Notes under the pieces: generated by a model
The model's input: the letters and a program-made list of their open reading frames with translations, nothing else
What the model was told of the DNA's origin: nothing
Database searches by the model: none
DNA from: Marinobacter pelagius
Lineage (GTDB): Bacteria > Pseudomonadota > Gammaproteobacteria > Pseudomonadales > Oleiphilaceae
DNA: 64,000 nucleotides
NCBI RefSeq assembly: GCF_900114925.1
Contig: NZ_FOUR01000010.1
Span: forward strand, 1 to 64,000
Direction of reading: 5' to 3'
Position numbers and translations under genes: made by a program
In this document: positions 49,691 to 58,350 of the stretch, in pieces
Layout of the letters: every line of letters begins with the position of its first letter
Numbering within the stretch: the first letter of the stretch is position 1

Positions 49691-50750
49691 TATGACCCAA
49701 CAGTTACAGGAGCAAGTTCTCCAGGCCCGCACCAACGGGCAGAAACTCAACATCGTCGGTGGCGGTACCAAGGCATTCATGGGCCGCGCTGCTGACCCGG
49801 AGGCCGACACCCTGAGCCTGGCCGGGCACACCGGCATCGTGGAATACCATCCGGTGGAGCTGGTGCTGACGGTGCGCGCCGGTACACCGATCAAGGACAT
49901 CGAGGCCGCGCTGGCCGAAGAAGGGCAGTGCCTACACTTCGAGCCGCCCCGGTTCGGTGATGCCTCCACCATCGGCGGCACCCTGGCGTGCAATCTGTCC
50001 GGGCCGGCCAGGCCCTGGACCGGCTCGGTCCGGGATCAGGTACTGGGCATCCGCCTGCTGAACGGCAAGGGCGAGCACATGCGTTTTGGTGGCCAGGTGA
50101 TGAAGAACGTGGCCGGTTACGATGTCTCCCGTCTGCAGGCCGGCGCCATGGGTACCCTCGGCGTTATCACCGAAATCAGCATGAAGGTGATGCCGAAGCC
50201 GGCTGCCACAGCAACGCTGGTGGAAGAGATGGCCCTCGAAGACGTCATCGACTACATGAACCGCCGGGCTGGTGAGCCCAAGCCCATCACCGGTGCCTGC
50301 TGGGTCGATGGCAAGGTTTACCTGCGCCTGTCCGGTGCCCGGTCCGCTGTCGAGGCAACGGCCGAGAAATGGTCCGGAGAGGTCATGGAAGGCGGTGATG
50401 ACTTCTGGCAGCAGGTGCGCGACATGCAGCACGAATTCTTCGCCGGCAACGACGTGCCGCTCTGGCGCTTGTCGGTGGATTCCACCGCGCCCAACCCCAA
50501 CGTTGAGGGAAACTGGTTCATCGACTGGGCCGGCTCCCAGCGCTGGTTCCGTGGTGAGGCCAGCCTCGGTGACCTGGAGCCAGTGGCCAGGGCCGCCGGC
50601 GGTCAGGTGAGCCTGTTCCGCGGTGGCGATCGTTCCGGCGAAGTCATGCACAGCCAACCCGAGGCGCTGAAAACCATCCAGCGCCGTGTGAAGAACTCGT
50701 TCGACCCCGACGGCATCTTCAATCCCGGCCGTCTCTATAGCTGGTTGTAA
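49683..50750 (+). CDS. glcE: Glycolate oxidase FAD-binding subunit GlcE
   Basis: This 355-residue protein carries only the FAD-binding half of the family (GTPIKDIEAALAEEGQ, STIGGTLACNLSGPARPWTG, VMKNVAGYDVSRLQAGAMGT) and ends FDPDGIFNPGRLYS. It is the second flavoprotein-like subunit of the GlcDEF complex. It overlaps glcD and is 2 bp from glcF. Confidence 0.94.
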   Translation: MADMTQQLQEQVLQARTNGQKLNIVGGGTKAFMGRAADPEADTLSLAGHTGIVEYHPVELVLTVRAGTPIKDIEAALAEEGQCLHFEPPRFGDASTIGGTLACNLSGPARPWTGSVRDQVLGIRLLNGKGEHMRFGGQVMKNVAGYDVSRLQAGAMGTLGVITEISMKVMPKPAATATLVEEMALEDVIDYMNRRAGEPKPITGACWVDGKVYLRLSGARSAVEATAEKWSGEVMEGGDDFWQQVRDMQHEFFAGNDVPLWRLSVDSTAPNPNVEGNWFIDWAGSQRWFRGEASLGDLEPVARAAGGQVSLFRGGDRSGEVMHSQPEALKTIQRRVKNSFDPDGIFNPGRLYSWL

Positions 50751-50752
50751 TT

Positions 50753-51961
50753 ATGCAAACGAATCTGGTTCAACAATTTGCCAATACTCCCGAAGGACAG
50801 GAGGCCGAGTCCATCCTCAGGGCCTGTGTGCACTGTGGTTTCTGTACCGCCACCTGCCCGACCTATCAGGAACTGAATGACGAGCGTGACGGTCCCCGTG
50901 GCCGGATCTACCTGATGAAGATGTTCCTGGAAGGTGAGGAAATCACCGAGAAGACCCGGGATCATCTGGACCGCTGTCTGACCTGTCGCAGTTGCGAGAC
51001 CACCTGTCCCTCCGGCGTTCAGTATGGCCGGCTGGTGGATATCAGCCGTGGTCTGATCGAGAAGGAAGTGCCCCGGGAGCCGAAGGACAAGTGGCTGCGC
51101 TGGGGTCTGGCGCGGGTCCTGCCGAACCGGCAGCTGTTTGGCCTGCTGCTGCGTATGGGGCAGGTATTCCGCCCGGTGCTGCCGGAGAAGCTGCGCACCA
51201 AGGTGCCGCCGCGCAAGAGCGCGAGCCCCTGGCCTGCGGCCAGTCATAACCGGGTTGTGCTGGCCCTGGCCGGCTGTGTTCAGCCCTCGGCAACGCCGAA
51301 CACCAACGCCGCTGCGGCTCGTGTTCTGGACAAGCTCGGTATCACCATGGTCGAAGCGCCGGAAGCCGGCTGCTGCGGCGCGGTGAACTACCACCTGTCC
51401 GAACATGAGAAAGGCCTGGAGCGCATGCGCCAGAACATCGACGCCTGGTGGCCCGCCATCGAGGCCGGCGCGGAGGCGATCGTCATGACCGCGTCCGGTT
51501 GCGGTGCCATGGTGCAGGACTACGGTCACCTGCTGAAGGATGATCCGGTCTACGCCGCCAAGGCCAAGAAAGTCAGCGAACTGTGCACCGACCTGGGCGC
51601 GTTCCTGCTCAAGCAGGACCTGGAAAAGCTCAAGCTCAACCAGAGCCCGGGCAAGGTGGCTTTCCATTGCCCCTGCACCCTGCAGCACGCCATGAAGCAG
51701 AGCGGGGTGGTGGAGCAAGTGCTGACCAAGGCTGGCGTCGAACTGGCGCAGACCAAGGACAAGCACCTGTGCTGCGGCTCCGCCGGCACCTACTCGGTGC
51801 TGCAGCCCGAGCTGAGCCAGAAACTACTCGACAACAAGCTCAAGGCCCTGACCGTGGACAACCCGGACCGCATCGTGACCGCCAACATCGGCTGCCAGAT
51901 GCACCTGGAAACCAAGTCCCCGGTGCAGGTGAATCACTGGATCGAATTGCTCGACCAGTGA
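50753..51961 (+). CDS. glcF: Glycolate oxidase iron-sulfur subunit GlcF
   Basis: This 402-residue protein has two CxxCxxCxxxCP ferredoxin motifs near the N-terminus (CVHCGFCTATCP, CLTCRSCETTCP) and two CCG motifs later (EAGCCGAVNYH, LCCGSAGTY). It passes electrons from GlcDE to the respiratory chain. It is the last gene of the operon; five REP units follow. Confidence 0.95.
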   Translation: MQTNLVQQFANTPEGQEAESILRACVHCGFCTATCPTYQELNDERDGPRGRIYLMKMFLEGEEITEKTRDHLDRCLTCRSCETTCPSGVQYGRLVDISRGLIEKEVPREPKDKWLRWGLARVLPNRQLFGLLLRMGQVFRPVLPEKLRTKVPPRKSASPWPAASHNRVVLALAGCVQPSATPNTNAAAARVLDKLGITMVEAPEAGCCGAVNYHLSEHEKGLERMRQNIDAWWPAIEAGAEAIVMTASGCGAMVQDYGHLLKDDPVYAAKAKKVSELCTDLGAFLLKQDLEKLKLNQSPGKVAFHCPCTLQHAMKQSGVVEQVLTKAGVELAQTKDKHLCCGSAGTYSVLQPELSQKLLDNKLKALTVDNPDRIVTANIGCQMHLETKSPVQVNHWIELLDQ

Positions 51962-51971
51962 TCCTGAAGAC

Positions 51972-52240
51972 GGGGTCAGAAGAAAGCTTTCTTCTGACCC
52001 CATTTTCAATTCAGGGGTCCCACCCCAGGGGTCTGATGAAGCCCTTCATCTGACCCCAAGTTCACCCCAGCCCCCAGGTTGGCTACATCTCAGGGGTCTG
52101 ATGAAGCTCTTCATCTGACCCCAATTTCAAGTCAGCCACCAAGTGGGCTATAGTCTGGCACCGAGGTTAAAACGGGGTCAGATGAACGAGTTCATCAGAC
52201 CCCAACCTCCGGGGTAAGAAGAACGCCTTCTTCTAACCCC
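51972..52240. repeat. REP-like palindromes, cluster H (5 copies)
   Basis: Units at 51972-52001 (GAAGAA, symmetric), 52028-52057 (GATGAA, reverse), 52093-52122 (GATGAA, reverse), 52174-52203 (GATGAA, forward) and 52211-52240 (GAAGAA variant starting GGGGTAAGAA). They fill the 315-bp gap between glcF and the DUF4124 gene. This is the densest cluster in the window, and the last unit has matched TAA/CTA changes near both ends. Confidence 0.88.
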
Positions 52241-52276
52241 TACTTCAAAAAAACCAACTTCACAGGACGTGAACCC

Positions 52277-52714
52277 ATGCCAAGGATCAAGGCCACAGCC
52301 CTGCTTTGCCTGTTAGCCACCACCCCGGCCCATGCTGAAGTCTACCGCTGGACGGACGCCAACGGCGCCATCCATTTCTCCGACAAGCCACCCAAACGCC
52401 TGCCGCACCGGGAGCTCGAGCTCCGGAATCCGGTCACCGTCCCCATGTCCGAGAACCTCCGCCAGTCCCGGAAAATCTCGGCGACCCGGGACGAAGTGCA
52501 AACCATGCTGACGGCCTCGGACCGGCCTCAGAAGTCCCGAAGCAGCCGCCGCAGCGATGATAAACAGGCGAAGACGTGCGACGGCTACCGGAACAAGCTC
52601 GACCGGATCCAGTCCCAGCTACGGGCAGGTTACAAGAACGACCGCGGCAACAGCCTGCGGGAAAAACGGCGGCGCCTGAGCAAGGCCTACAGCCGGGAGT
52701 GCATCCTGCGTTAG
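52277..52714 (+). CDS. DUF4124 periplasmic protein
   Basis: This 145-residue protein has a signal peptide ending TPAHA. DUF4124 follows at once (EVYRWTDANGAIHFSDKPP). A basic, helical C-terminal part (SRRSDDKQAKTCDGYRNKL and REKRRRLSKAYSRECI) contains two Cys that could pair. Function unknown. Its stop overlaps the end of the convergent LysE-type gene by 4 bp. Confidence 0.85.
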   Translation: MPRIKATALLCLLATTPAHAEVYRWTDANGAIHFSDKPPKRLPHRELELRNPVTVPMSENLRQSRKISATRDEVQTMLTASDRPQKSRSSRRSDDKQAKTCDGYRNKLDRIQSQLRAGYKNDRGNSLREKRRRLSKAYSRECILR

Positions 52715-53334
52715 GCCGCGCGCTTGAAGCTGGCCAGCGCCATGGCGGCGGTCACGAACAGACCGCCGAACACCCGGTTCATCTGCCGCTGCCGTTGTGG
52801 CGTGGTCATGAACCGGAACAGCTGGCTGGCCAGCAGGGCATAGCCCAGCATCACCAGGCAATCCACCAGAATCAGTGTGGTGCCCATAGTGATCAGCTGC
52901 GGGCCGTGGGGCGCATCGGCGATCAGAAACTGCGGAAACAAAGCCACCAGGAATACCGTGGCCTTGGGATTGGTCAGGTTAACCAGTGCGGCATTCCAGA
53001 ACTGCCGGCGGTGACTGATGGCGCTCTGATCTTCCTCGACAGCCTCCATCACCGGCTCCCGCCACTTCTGGATACCCAGCCAGACCAGATAGGCCACGCC
53101 CACCCATTTGATGACGGTCAGCGCGGTAGTGGAAGATGCGACGATGGCGCCAAGGCCCGCGCCCACCAGGACAATCTGCGCGCCATAACCCAGCTGAAGA
53201 CCAAGAATGGCTGGCAGTGACCGTTTCACGCCGTAGCGCAGGCCATTGCTCATGGTATTCACAGCGCCTGCACCGGGGGAGACGCTGATCAGGATCGCCG
53301 CGACCAGAAAGGTCAGCCAGAGGGTGAGTGTCAT
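52711..53334 (-). CDS. LysE/RhtB-family amino acid exporter
   Basis: This 207-residue inner-membrane protein has about six TM helices and the family opening (SVSPGAGAVNTMSNGLRYGVK) and LTNPKATVFLVALFPQFL. It probably exports a neutral or hydroxylated amino acid; the substrate is not readable from sequence. It is divergent from arfA. Confidence 0.88.
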   Translation of the reverse strand: MTLTLWLTFLVAAILISVSPGAGAVNTMSNGLRYGVKRSLPAILGLQLGYGAQIVLVGAGLGAIVASSTTALTVIKWVGVAYLVWLGIQKWREPVMEAVEEDQSAISHRRQFWNAALVNLTNPKATVFLVALFPQFLIADAPHGPQLITMGTTLILVDCLVMLGYALLASQLFRFMTTPQRQRQMNRVFGGLFVTAAMALASFKRAA

Positions 53335-53364
53335 TCCTTACGCTCTTGAAATCTCAGGGAGTGT

Positions 53365-53370
53365 TATAAT
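53365..53370 (+). promoter_or_regulatory. Candidate -10 box of arfA
   Basis: A perfect TATAAT lies about 40 bp upstream of the arfA start. The best -35 candidate (TTGAAA at 53346-53351) is closer than usual, so the -35 is uncertain. Confidence 0.5.
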
Positions 53371-53411
53371 AGCGCCTGTTTGAAGCCAGCCATTAACGAG
53401 GAGTAGCTGAA

Positions 53412-53567
53412 ATGGCCAAAAAACGCGCCAAAGCGACCCGGCACAGTGCCGTGCAGCGGGAGCTGAGAACGCCAAAATACCAGATGCGGGTTGTCGAGGA
53501 CAAAACCAAATACAAGCGCAGCCGGGACAAGACCGTACGAGTGGAGGGTTTTCGCAAGGCCGCGTGA
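53412..53567 (+). CDS. arfA: ArfA-like alternative ribosome-rescue factor
   Basis: This is a 51-residue, very basic protein. MAKKRAKATRHSAVQRELRTPKYQ leads into RVVEDKTKYKRSRDK, which resembles the ArfA pattern of a short helix, a P-x-F/Y-x-x-R segment and a Lys/Arg-rich tail that enters the empty mRNA channel. GAGGAG lies 9 nt upstream of the ATG. The stop codon is in the loop of a strong hairpin, as known for arfA messages, whose truncated form is controlled by tmRNA. The family fit is moderate in sequence but strong with this structure. Confidence 0.75.
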   Translation: MAKKRAKATRHSAVQRELRTPKYQMRVVEDKTKYKRSRDKTVRVEGFRKAA

Positions 53568-53592
53568 TCGTGGTTTTACGAAAACCTTCCAC
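53541..53592 (+). promoter_or_regulatory. Stop-codon hairpin of arfA
   Basis: Positions 53541-53564 pair with 53569-53592 around the 4-nt loop TGAT, which contains the TGA stop. All 24 positions pair, counting G-U wobbles, except one C-A mismatch in the middle. Such a hairpin can be cut by RNase III or end transcription before the stop, giving a non-stop message. Confidence 0.85.
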
Positions 53593-53595
53593 CTC

Positions 53596-54408
53596 TTATT
53601 CCTTGAAATACACCACCTGATGGCTGGTGGCCAGAAGCCGGCCATCGGCACTCCAGACTTCGGCACTCTGGTCGAAGAAGCCTTTACCGAAATGCAGGCC
53701 CCGGGCATGGCCCAGTACATGGGCGGTACCAAGCTGGCGTAACTGCTCCGCATCTGCGTGGAAGTAGGTAGTCAGCGCTACAGTACCGATCGGTACCAGT
53801 TTGGGGCGGCGAATGTAGATCCTCGGGAAGAACACGTCGCACAGGGCTGCCAGTGACAGATAGTCCAGCGGCCGGGGTGGTTCATCCCGCATCCACAACA
53901 GGCTCTCCGAGGGGTGGTTTTCACTCGGCTGGCCGCCCAGGGCACCTTCGATAAACCGCATGTCGTAGCACCGGGTCCATACCGGCGCGCCCTGGCGCAT
54001 GGGTGTTTGCTCTACCTCTTCCGCCGCCGGCGCCTCCGGGAAACTGGCATCCGTGGTGCTCCAGGTGTCCCGCCCCTTGGCGGTCACGGCGGTGGCAAAG
54101 GCAACCACTTCCGCTCCCTGAACCAGCTCAGCGAACCAGTGCTGGCTACTGCGGTTGGTCCGGATTGGTCTGGCCCGGGCTTCGAATTCGCCTTCGGCAA
54201 TGGGAGCCGCGAAGTGCACGGTCAGGGAGACCGGCTCGCCCAGCAGCTCGTCGTGGCTGAGCACGGCATTGAGCAGGGTCGCGCCGGTCACGCCGCCAAA
54301 AGGGCCCACCATGTTCTGGTAGGCAGGGCTGGTCTGCCCCGAGAAAACTCCACCAATGACTGGCCGGAGCGACACCGCTTGATCAAACACATGCGACGGC
54401 GAATTCAT
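53596..54408 (-). CDS. Acyl-CoA thioesterase-like double hotdog protein
   Basis: This 270-residue protein has the TesB-like arrangement of two hotdog domains: N-terminal MVGPFGGVTGATLLNAVLSH and C-terminal PIGTVALTTYFHADAEQL with ARGLHFGKGFFDQSAEVWS. It probably hydrolyses an acyl-CoA in the cytoplasm. GAGGTAACC precedes the start. Its 3' end abuts the arfA hairpin. Confidence 0.85.
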   Translation of the reverse strand: MNSPSHVFDQAVSLRPVIGGVFSGQTSPAYQNMVGPFGGVTGATLLNAVLSHDELLGEPVSLTVHFAAPIAEGEFEARARPIRTNRSSQHWFAELVQGAEVVAFATAVTAKGRDTWSTTDASFPEAPAAEEVEQTPMRQGAPVWTRCYDMRFIEGALGGQPSENHPSESLLWMRDEPPRPLDYLSLAALCDVFFPRIYIRRPKLVPIGTVALTTYFHADAEQLRQLGTAHVLGHARGLHFGKGFFDQSAEVWSADGRLLATSHQVVYFKE

Positions 54409-54540
54409 GGTTACCTCGTTGTTTTTGGTTTTACGTAGCTTGCGAAGCGTTCAGTGTAACAAAAGCTTCACAAAGGGCCATGGTGTGGCTGCTACCCTGT
54501 ACGCTCTGGTTACACAAGGAAAGTCGGGAGTCAGGCCTCA

Positions 54541-55299
54541 ATGAGGATCATTGCTTTTTACAGTCCCAAGGGTGGTGTTGGCAAGACAGCGGCGGCCGTC
54601 AACATTGCCTACCTGGCGAGTCAGGACAATTGCCGCACCCTGCTATGGGATCTGGATCCCCAGGGCGCCTCCAGTTTTTACCTGGCAGGCGCCGAAACGG
54701 TGAAGGGGCGCAAGTTATCCAAGCTGCTCGAGGGCAAGGCGCCTATCGCCAAGTTCATTCATGACGATGTTTATCCCGGACTGGACTTCATTCCCGCCCA
54801 TACCAGCTTCCGCAACTTTGATATCAAGCTGGAGCAGGAATCCGGCAGCAATGTTCTGCGGGACATGCTTGCGCCTCTCTCGGAAGAGACCAGCCTGGTG
54901 ATCCTGGATTGCCCGCCCACGCTGTCACGGTTGACCGAGCAAGTGCTGGAAGTGGCAGACCGGGTGTATGTACCGGTGGTGCCGACCTGGCTGGCAGTGA
55001 ACAGCTGGAACCAGTTGCAGCAGTTCGTGAAGGACAAGAAACTCGGCGCCCGCAAGCTGCGTCCCTTTTTCTCCATGGTCGATCGCCGGAAAAACCTGCA
55101 CAAGGAAATTGTGGAGCAGGGCCGCGAGGTTCTGCCGAATGGTATGGGGGTGGCCGTACCCTATGCCAGCGTGGTTGAGCGCATGGGCGAAGAGGGACTG
55201 CCGCTGGAGCGGTTGGCTCCCCATAGCCCGGCTGCTGAGGTATATCGGCAGATATGGGCCGGAATCCGGCAGGATTTGTGGAAACGGAGACCGGGTTAG
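54541..55299 (+). CDS. ParA-family ATPase
   Basis: This 252-residue protein has the deviant Walker A SPKGGVGKTAAAVNIAY, the A' motif LVILDCPPTLS and the length of a small chromosomal or orphan ParA. There is no parB-like partner next to it, so a role in positioning something other than the chromosome is possible. A good intrinsic terminator follows at 55453. Confidence 0.87.
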   Translation: MRIIAFYSPKGGVGKTAAAVNIAYLASQDNCRTLLWDLDPQGASSFYLAGAETVKGRKLSKLLEGKAPIAKFIHDDVYPGLDFIPAHTSFRNFDIKLEQESGSNVLRDMLAPLSEETSLVILDCPPTLSRLTEQVLEVADRVYVPVVPTWLAVNSWNQLQQFVKDKKLGARKLRPFFSMVDRRKNLHKEIVEQGREVLPNGMGVAVPYASVVERMGEEGLPLERLAPHSPAAEVYRQIWAGIRQDLWKRRPG

Positions 55300-55663
55300 A
55301 GGTTGATTTCGATGCCCTGTGATCCTGGCTTTCTTGTGCTTCGGTAGGTTGGTGGCCAACTGTCATAATTCTGAAACGCTGTGCTGGCAAAGTAACTTCT
55401 AGAAAAGCTCGATCTGCATCGTTGAGTTTTCTTTTATCGTGTCATTTCGTGTAACCGGGGAGTTCTGCTTCCCGGTTTTTTTATGCCTGTTTCGCTCCAG
55501 CGAGTAACTGCCGGGCCCCTCAGAAACAAACCGTCTTGAAACGATACGGTTTATCCCGGATTGGTCTTAGAAAACTGATCGGGAGCAGTTTTTCTGTCAT
55601 GTACCTGGGTTATATTGGAGCACGATTTAAATGTAACCGTTCGTAATCAGGGAGTGCCCCCAT
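55300..55663. other. Intergenic region after the ParA gene
   Basis: About 360 bp without a gene. It holds the terminator at 55453-55482 and presumably the promoter of the small gene at 55664. I see no other structure of note. Confidence 0.6.
55453..55482 (+). terminator. Intrinsic terminator
   Basis: AACCGGG (55453-55459) pairs with CCCGGTT (55471-55477) and is followed by a run of T. It lies about 150 bp after the ParA gene and is the likely end of its transcript. Confidence 0.85.
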
Positions 55664-55924
55664 ATGAACGCGCGTCATCTTGAACTCTTCCCGCTCAACG
55701 ATCCCCGGCTCACGATACAGCCCCACGAAACGGAAACCGAAACCCCAGCTGACGAGAGCAAGTCCATGTTCGATCTGTGCAAGGATGATGGCGAGGTTGT
55801 CGGCTACGTGAAGACCTGGGTCCACGATGATGGCTTTGCCGGCTTTGTTCACTTCGACCCGGACGGCAACGTGGTGGACTGGCAGGTGTGCAGCAAGCCG
55901 GGAACGGACGTATCGCTCAACTAG
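55664..55924 (+). CDS. Small hypothetical acidic protein
   Basis: This 86-residue, acidic protein (rich in Asp/Glu, for example TETETPADESKSMFDL) has no signal peptide or membrane segment. GGAG lies ahead of the ATG. The second half (GYVKTWVHDDGFAGFVHFDP) looks like a small beta domain. I do not recognise the family. The gene is isolated. Confidence 0.65.
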   Translation: MNARHLELFPLNDPRLTIQPHETETETPADESKSMFDLCKDDGEVVGYVKTWVHDDGFAGFVHFDPDGNVVDWQVCSKPGTDVSLN

Positions 55925-55964
55925 GGCAAAGCGTTGTTCCCCCGGCCAGCTGAATCCAGCCCGG

Positions 55965-56930
55965 TCAGAAATTGGTAATCAGAAGATACGTGGTGTAACC
56001 CACGAAGACCGCCAACAGGGCCGCACCTTCCAGGCGGTTGATTCTGCCCGGGCCGCGGAACCCATACCCGAGCACGAACAGGGCGAGGGTCAGGCCGGCC
56101 ATCACCGGCAGGTCACGTATCAGCACCTCGTCGGCTACGCTGATAGGCGTGATCAGGCCGGCAATGCCAACCACCGCCAGGGTGTTGAACAGGTTTGAAC
56201 CGAGAATGTTGCCCAGGGCCAGATCGTGTTCACCCTTGCGGGCAGCGATGATCGAGGAGGCCAGTTCCGGCAGGGAGGTTCCCACGGCCACGATGGTGAG
56301 GCCGATGATCAGGTCACCGACGCCGAAAGCGGTAGCGAGATCCACTGCGCCCCACACCAGAATGCGGGAGCTGATAATCAACAGCACCAGGCCAGCTGCC
56401 AGCCAGAACAACGCCTTGCGGATCGGCATGGCGTGAGTCTCCAGCTCTGCGCTCACTTCTGTCGCCATCGGATCATCCGGCGTACGCATGCCGGACCAGA
56501 TGCTCCAGCCTATCAACGCAAAAAATACACCGAGCAGAACCGCCGCATCCAGCGTACTCAGTGTGCCATCAAGTAGTTGCCATACAGCAAACAGGGTAAC
56601 CAGGGTCAGGATCGGCAGCTCCTTCCGCATCACCTGGGAATGAACCGCGATTGGGGCCATGAGTGCGGTGATGCCTAGAATCAGGGCAATGTTTGTGATG
56701 TTGGAACCATAGGCATTGCCCAGAGCCAGACCGGGGTTGCCCTGGGACGCAGCGAGCGCGGATACCACCATCTCCGGTGCGGACGTGCCAAACCCGACCA
56801 CGACCATGCCGATCAACAGCGGCGGCATGCCGAAATAGCCAGCTGTGACCGCCGAGCCTTCCACAAAACGATCCGCACTCCAGACCAGCAGGATGAGGCC
56901 GACAGCAATGGCGAGCAGGGCAATGAGCAT
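55965..56930 (-). CDS. Calcium/sodium antiporter (YrbG/CaCA family)
   Basis: This 321-residue inner-membrane protein has about ten TM helices in two inverted halves with the alpha-repeat motifs GFGTSAPEMVVSALAASQGN...LGNAYGSNITN and AVGTSLPELASSIIAARKGE...LGNILGSNLFN, which hold the cation-coordinating Glu residues. It probably exchanges Ca2+ for Na+ or H+. Confidence 0.93.
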   Translation of the reverse strand: MLIALLAIAVGLILLVWSADRFVEGSAVTAGYFGMPPLLIGMVVVGFGTSAPEMVVSALAASQGNPGLALGNAYGSNITNIALILGITALMAPIAVHSQVMRKELPILTLVTLFAVWQLLDGTLSTLDAAVLLGVFFALIGWSIWSGMRTPDDPMATEVSAELETHAMPIRKALFWLAAGLVLLIISSRILVWGAVDLATAFGVGDLIIGLTIVAVGTSLPELASSIIAARKGEHDLALGNILGSNLFNTLAVVGIAGLITPISVADEVLIRDLPVMAGLTLALFVLGYGFRGPGRINRLEGAALLAVFVGYTTYLLITNF

Positions 56931-56989
56931 GATGACAAACTCCGGGTTTCAAGCGCGCGAATTTAAAGGCATTCGCGAGTAACCAGCAA

Positions 56990-58229
56990 TCAGATACTTC
57001 TACCTATTACCCGATGAGCATAGACCCCGACGACGCCAAGGCCAGAGAGCCCGGCCGTGATCATCAGCACCGGGTAACCCCCGAGATCGGCAATCATACC
57101 TCCGAGTACCCCGAACACACCTGCGGCGACCACCTGGATGGAGGCCTGCACGGTGAAGTCGGTACCCGCCCATTGCCTTCGGCAGACATTCATCATCATG
57201 GCGAACAGCACTACGGTGGATGCTCCGTCGGCAAGTTGTTCGGCCAGGCCGACGGCGTAGACGGTTGAAATCTCCACGGTTGGTTCTGCGGCCAGAACCC
57301 ACGCCATGATTGTCAGTGACTGGGCAATGCCCGCCAGAATCAGGGCGCGATGACCTCCCATCAGGGTATACAGCCATCCCCCGAGAGCCGCCCCGATAAG
57401 CCCTGCCAGAGTAGTGATGAGCGTGAAAGTACCAATGGCCTGAGAGGTCCAGCCGGCATCCGACAGCATCGGACGAATCATGCCCGAGCCCATTGCATCC
57501 GCCACCTTGTATCCGATGACCATCAGCAGCCAGAACGCCATGCCGGGCTGGCGCCAGAAGGCAATGAAGGCAGTCCTCAGGTTGCCATTACCCGAGTCTG
57601 GTAAGGCATCCAGCGAAAGAGGTTTGCGCACGCCCCGGAATCGGCCCACCACAAACAGCAGTGCCACCAGCAACAGGGCGGGTAAGAGCAGCGCGGTTTC
57701 GGCTTCCAGATAACCAGTGACAATCAACAGCAGGCTGCCGCCCGCGAGCATGCCTACTTTGTAGCCTGCCACCTGGATGGTGTTGGCCAGCCCGCGCCAG
57801 TGAGGGGCAATCCGGCGCACTGCCAGGCCGTCGGTGACAATATCCTGGGTCGCCATCAGCAGGTTGATCGTCATGACCAGTAACGCGGCGACTGCCAGGC
57901 CGGAAGCGCTGCCGGGTACCAGTCCGAGCCATGCCAGCACAATCAGGAGCAATGCAGCGGTTAACTGCAGCCGCAACATCCAGGAGAAAGGCGTCTGGCC
58001 ATGCATCAGGCTGCGGTCAACGAACGGCGCCCAGAACGCCTTAAGCACCCAGGGCAATAAGCAGTTTCAGCGCGCCAATCCAGGTGAGGGATACGCCGGC
58101 TTCCCGCCAGAATACGGGCAGGGCATGGGCGAACAGCCCGGATGGCAGGCCCTGGGCCACGTAAAGGGCCAGGAGGGTGGTCAGAATTCCCTTTGGTATT
58201 TCGGGCTGATGGACATTTGGCTGGGGCAT
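56990..58229 (-). pseudogene. Frameshifted AmpG-like MFS transporter
   Basis: The N-terminal part ([20 protein letters not shown] to LLIALGA, from 58229) stops at a TAA near 58042; the rest ([15 protein letters not shown] onward, to 56990) is in another frame. The joined protein would be about 410 residues with 12 TM helices, like AmpG-type muropeptide or peptide carriers. At the break, minus-strand GCCCTGGGTG looks like GCCCTGCCCTGGGTG with one CCCTG unit missing, a 5-bp slip at a direct repeat. It may be a real null allele, a sequencing error or a phase-like switch. The gene ends about 90 bp from a dead IS3 element. Confidence 0.8.
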
Positions 58230-58350
58230 GGGGTGTGTGGTCCAAACGATCCGGAAGTGGCTGGCCACAATGATACGGTTAGTTGAGTTCCGGCTGAATC
58301 ACTGAAAAGGCCAATTGGACTTCTCCCACTAAGCGTGACACGCCCCAGCC

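Noticed and set aside
58040-58062. Programmed frameshift in the AmpG-like gene
   Set aside because: There is no slippery heptamer or downstream structure, and the join needs a 5-bp change rather than a one-base slip.
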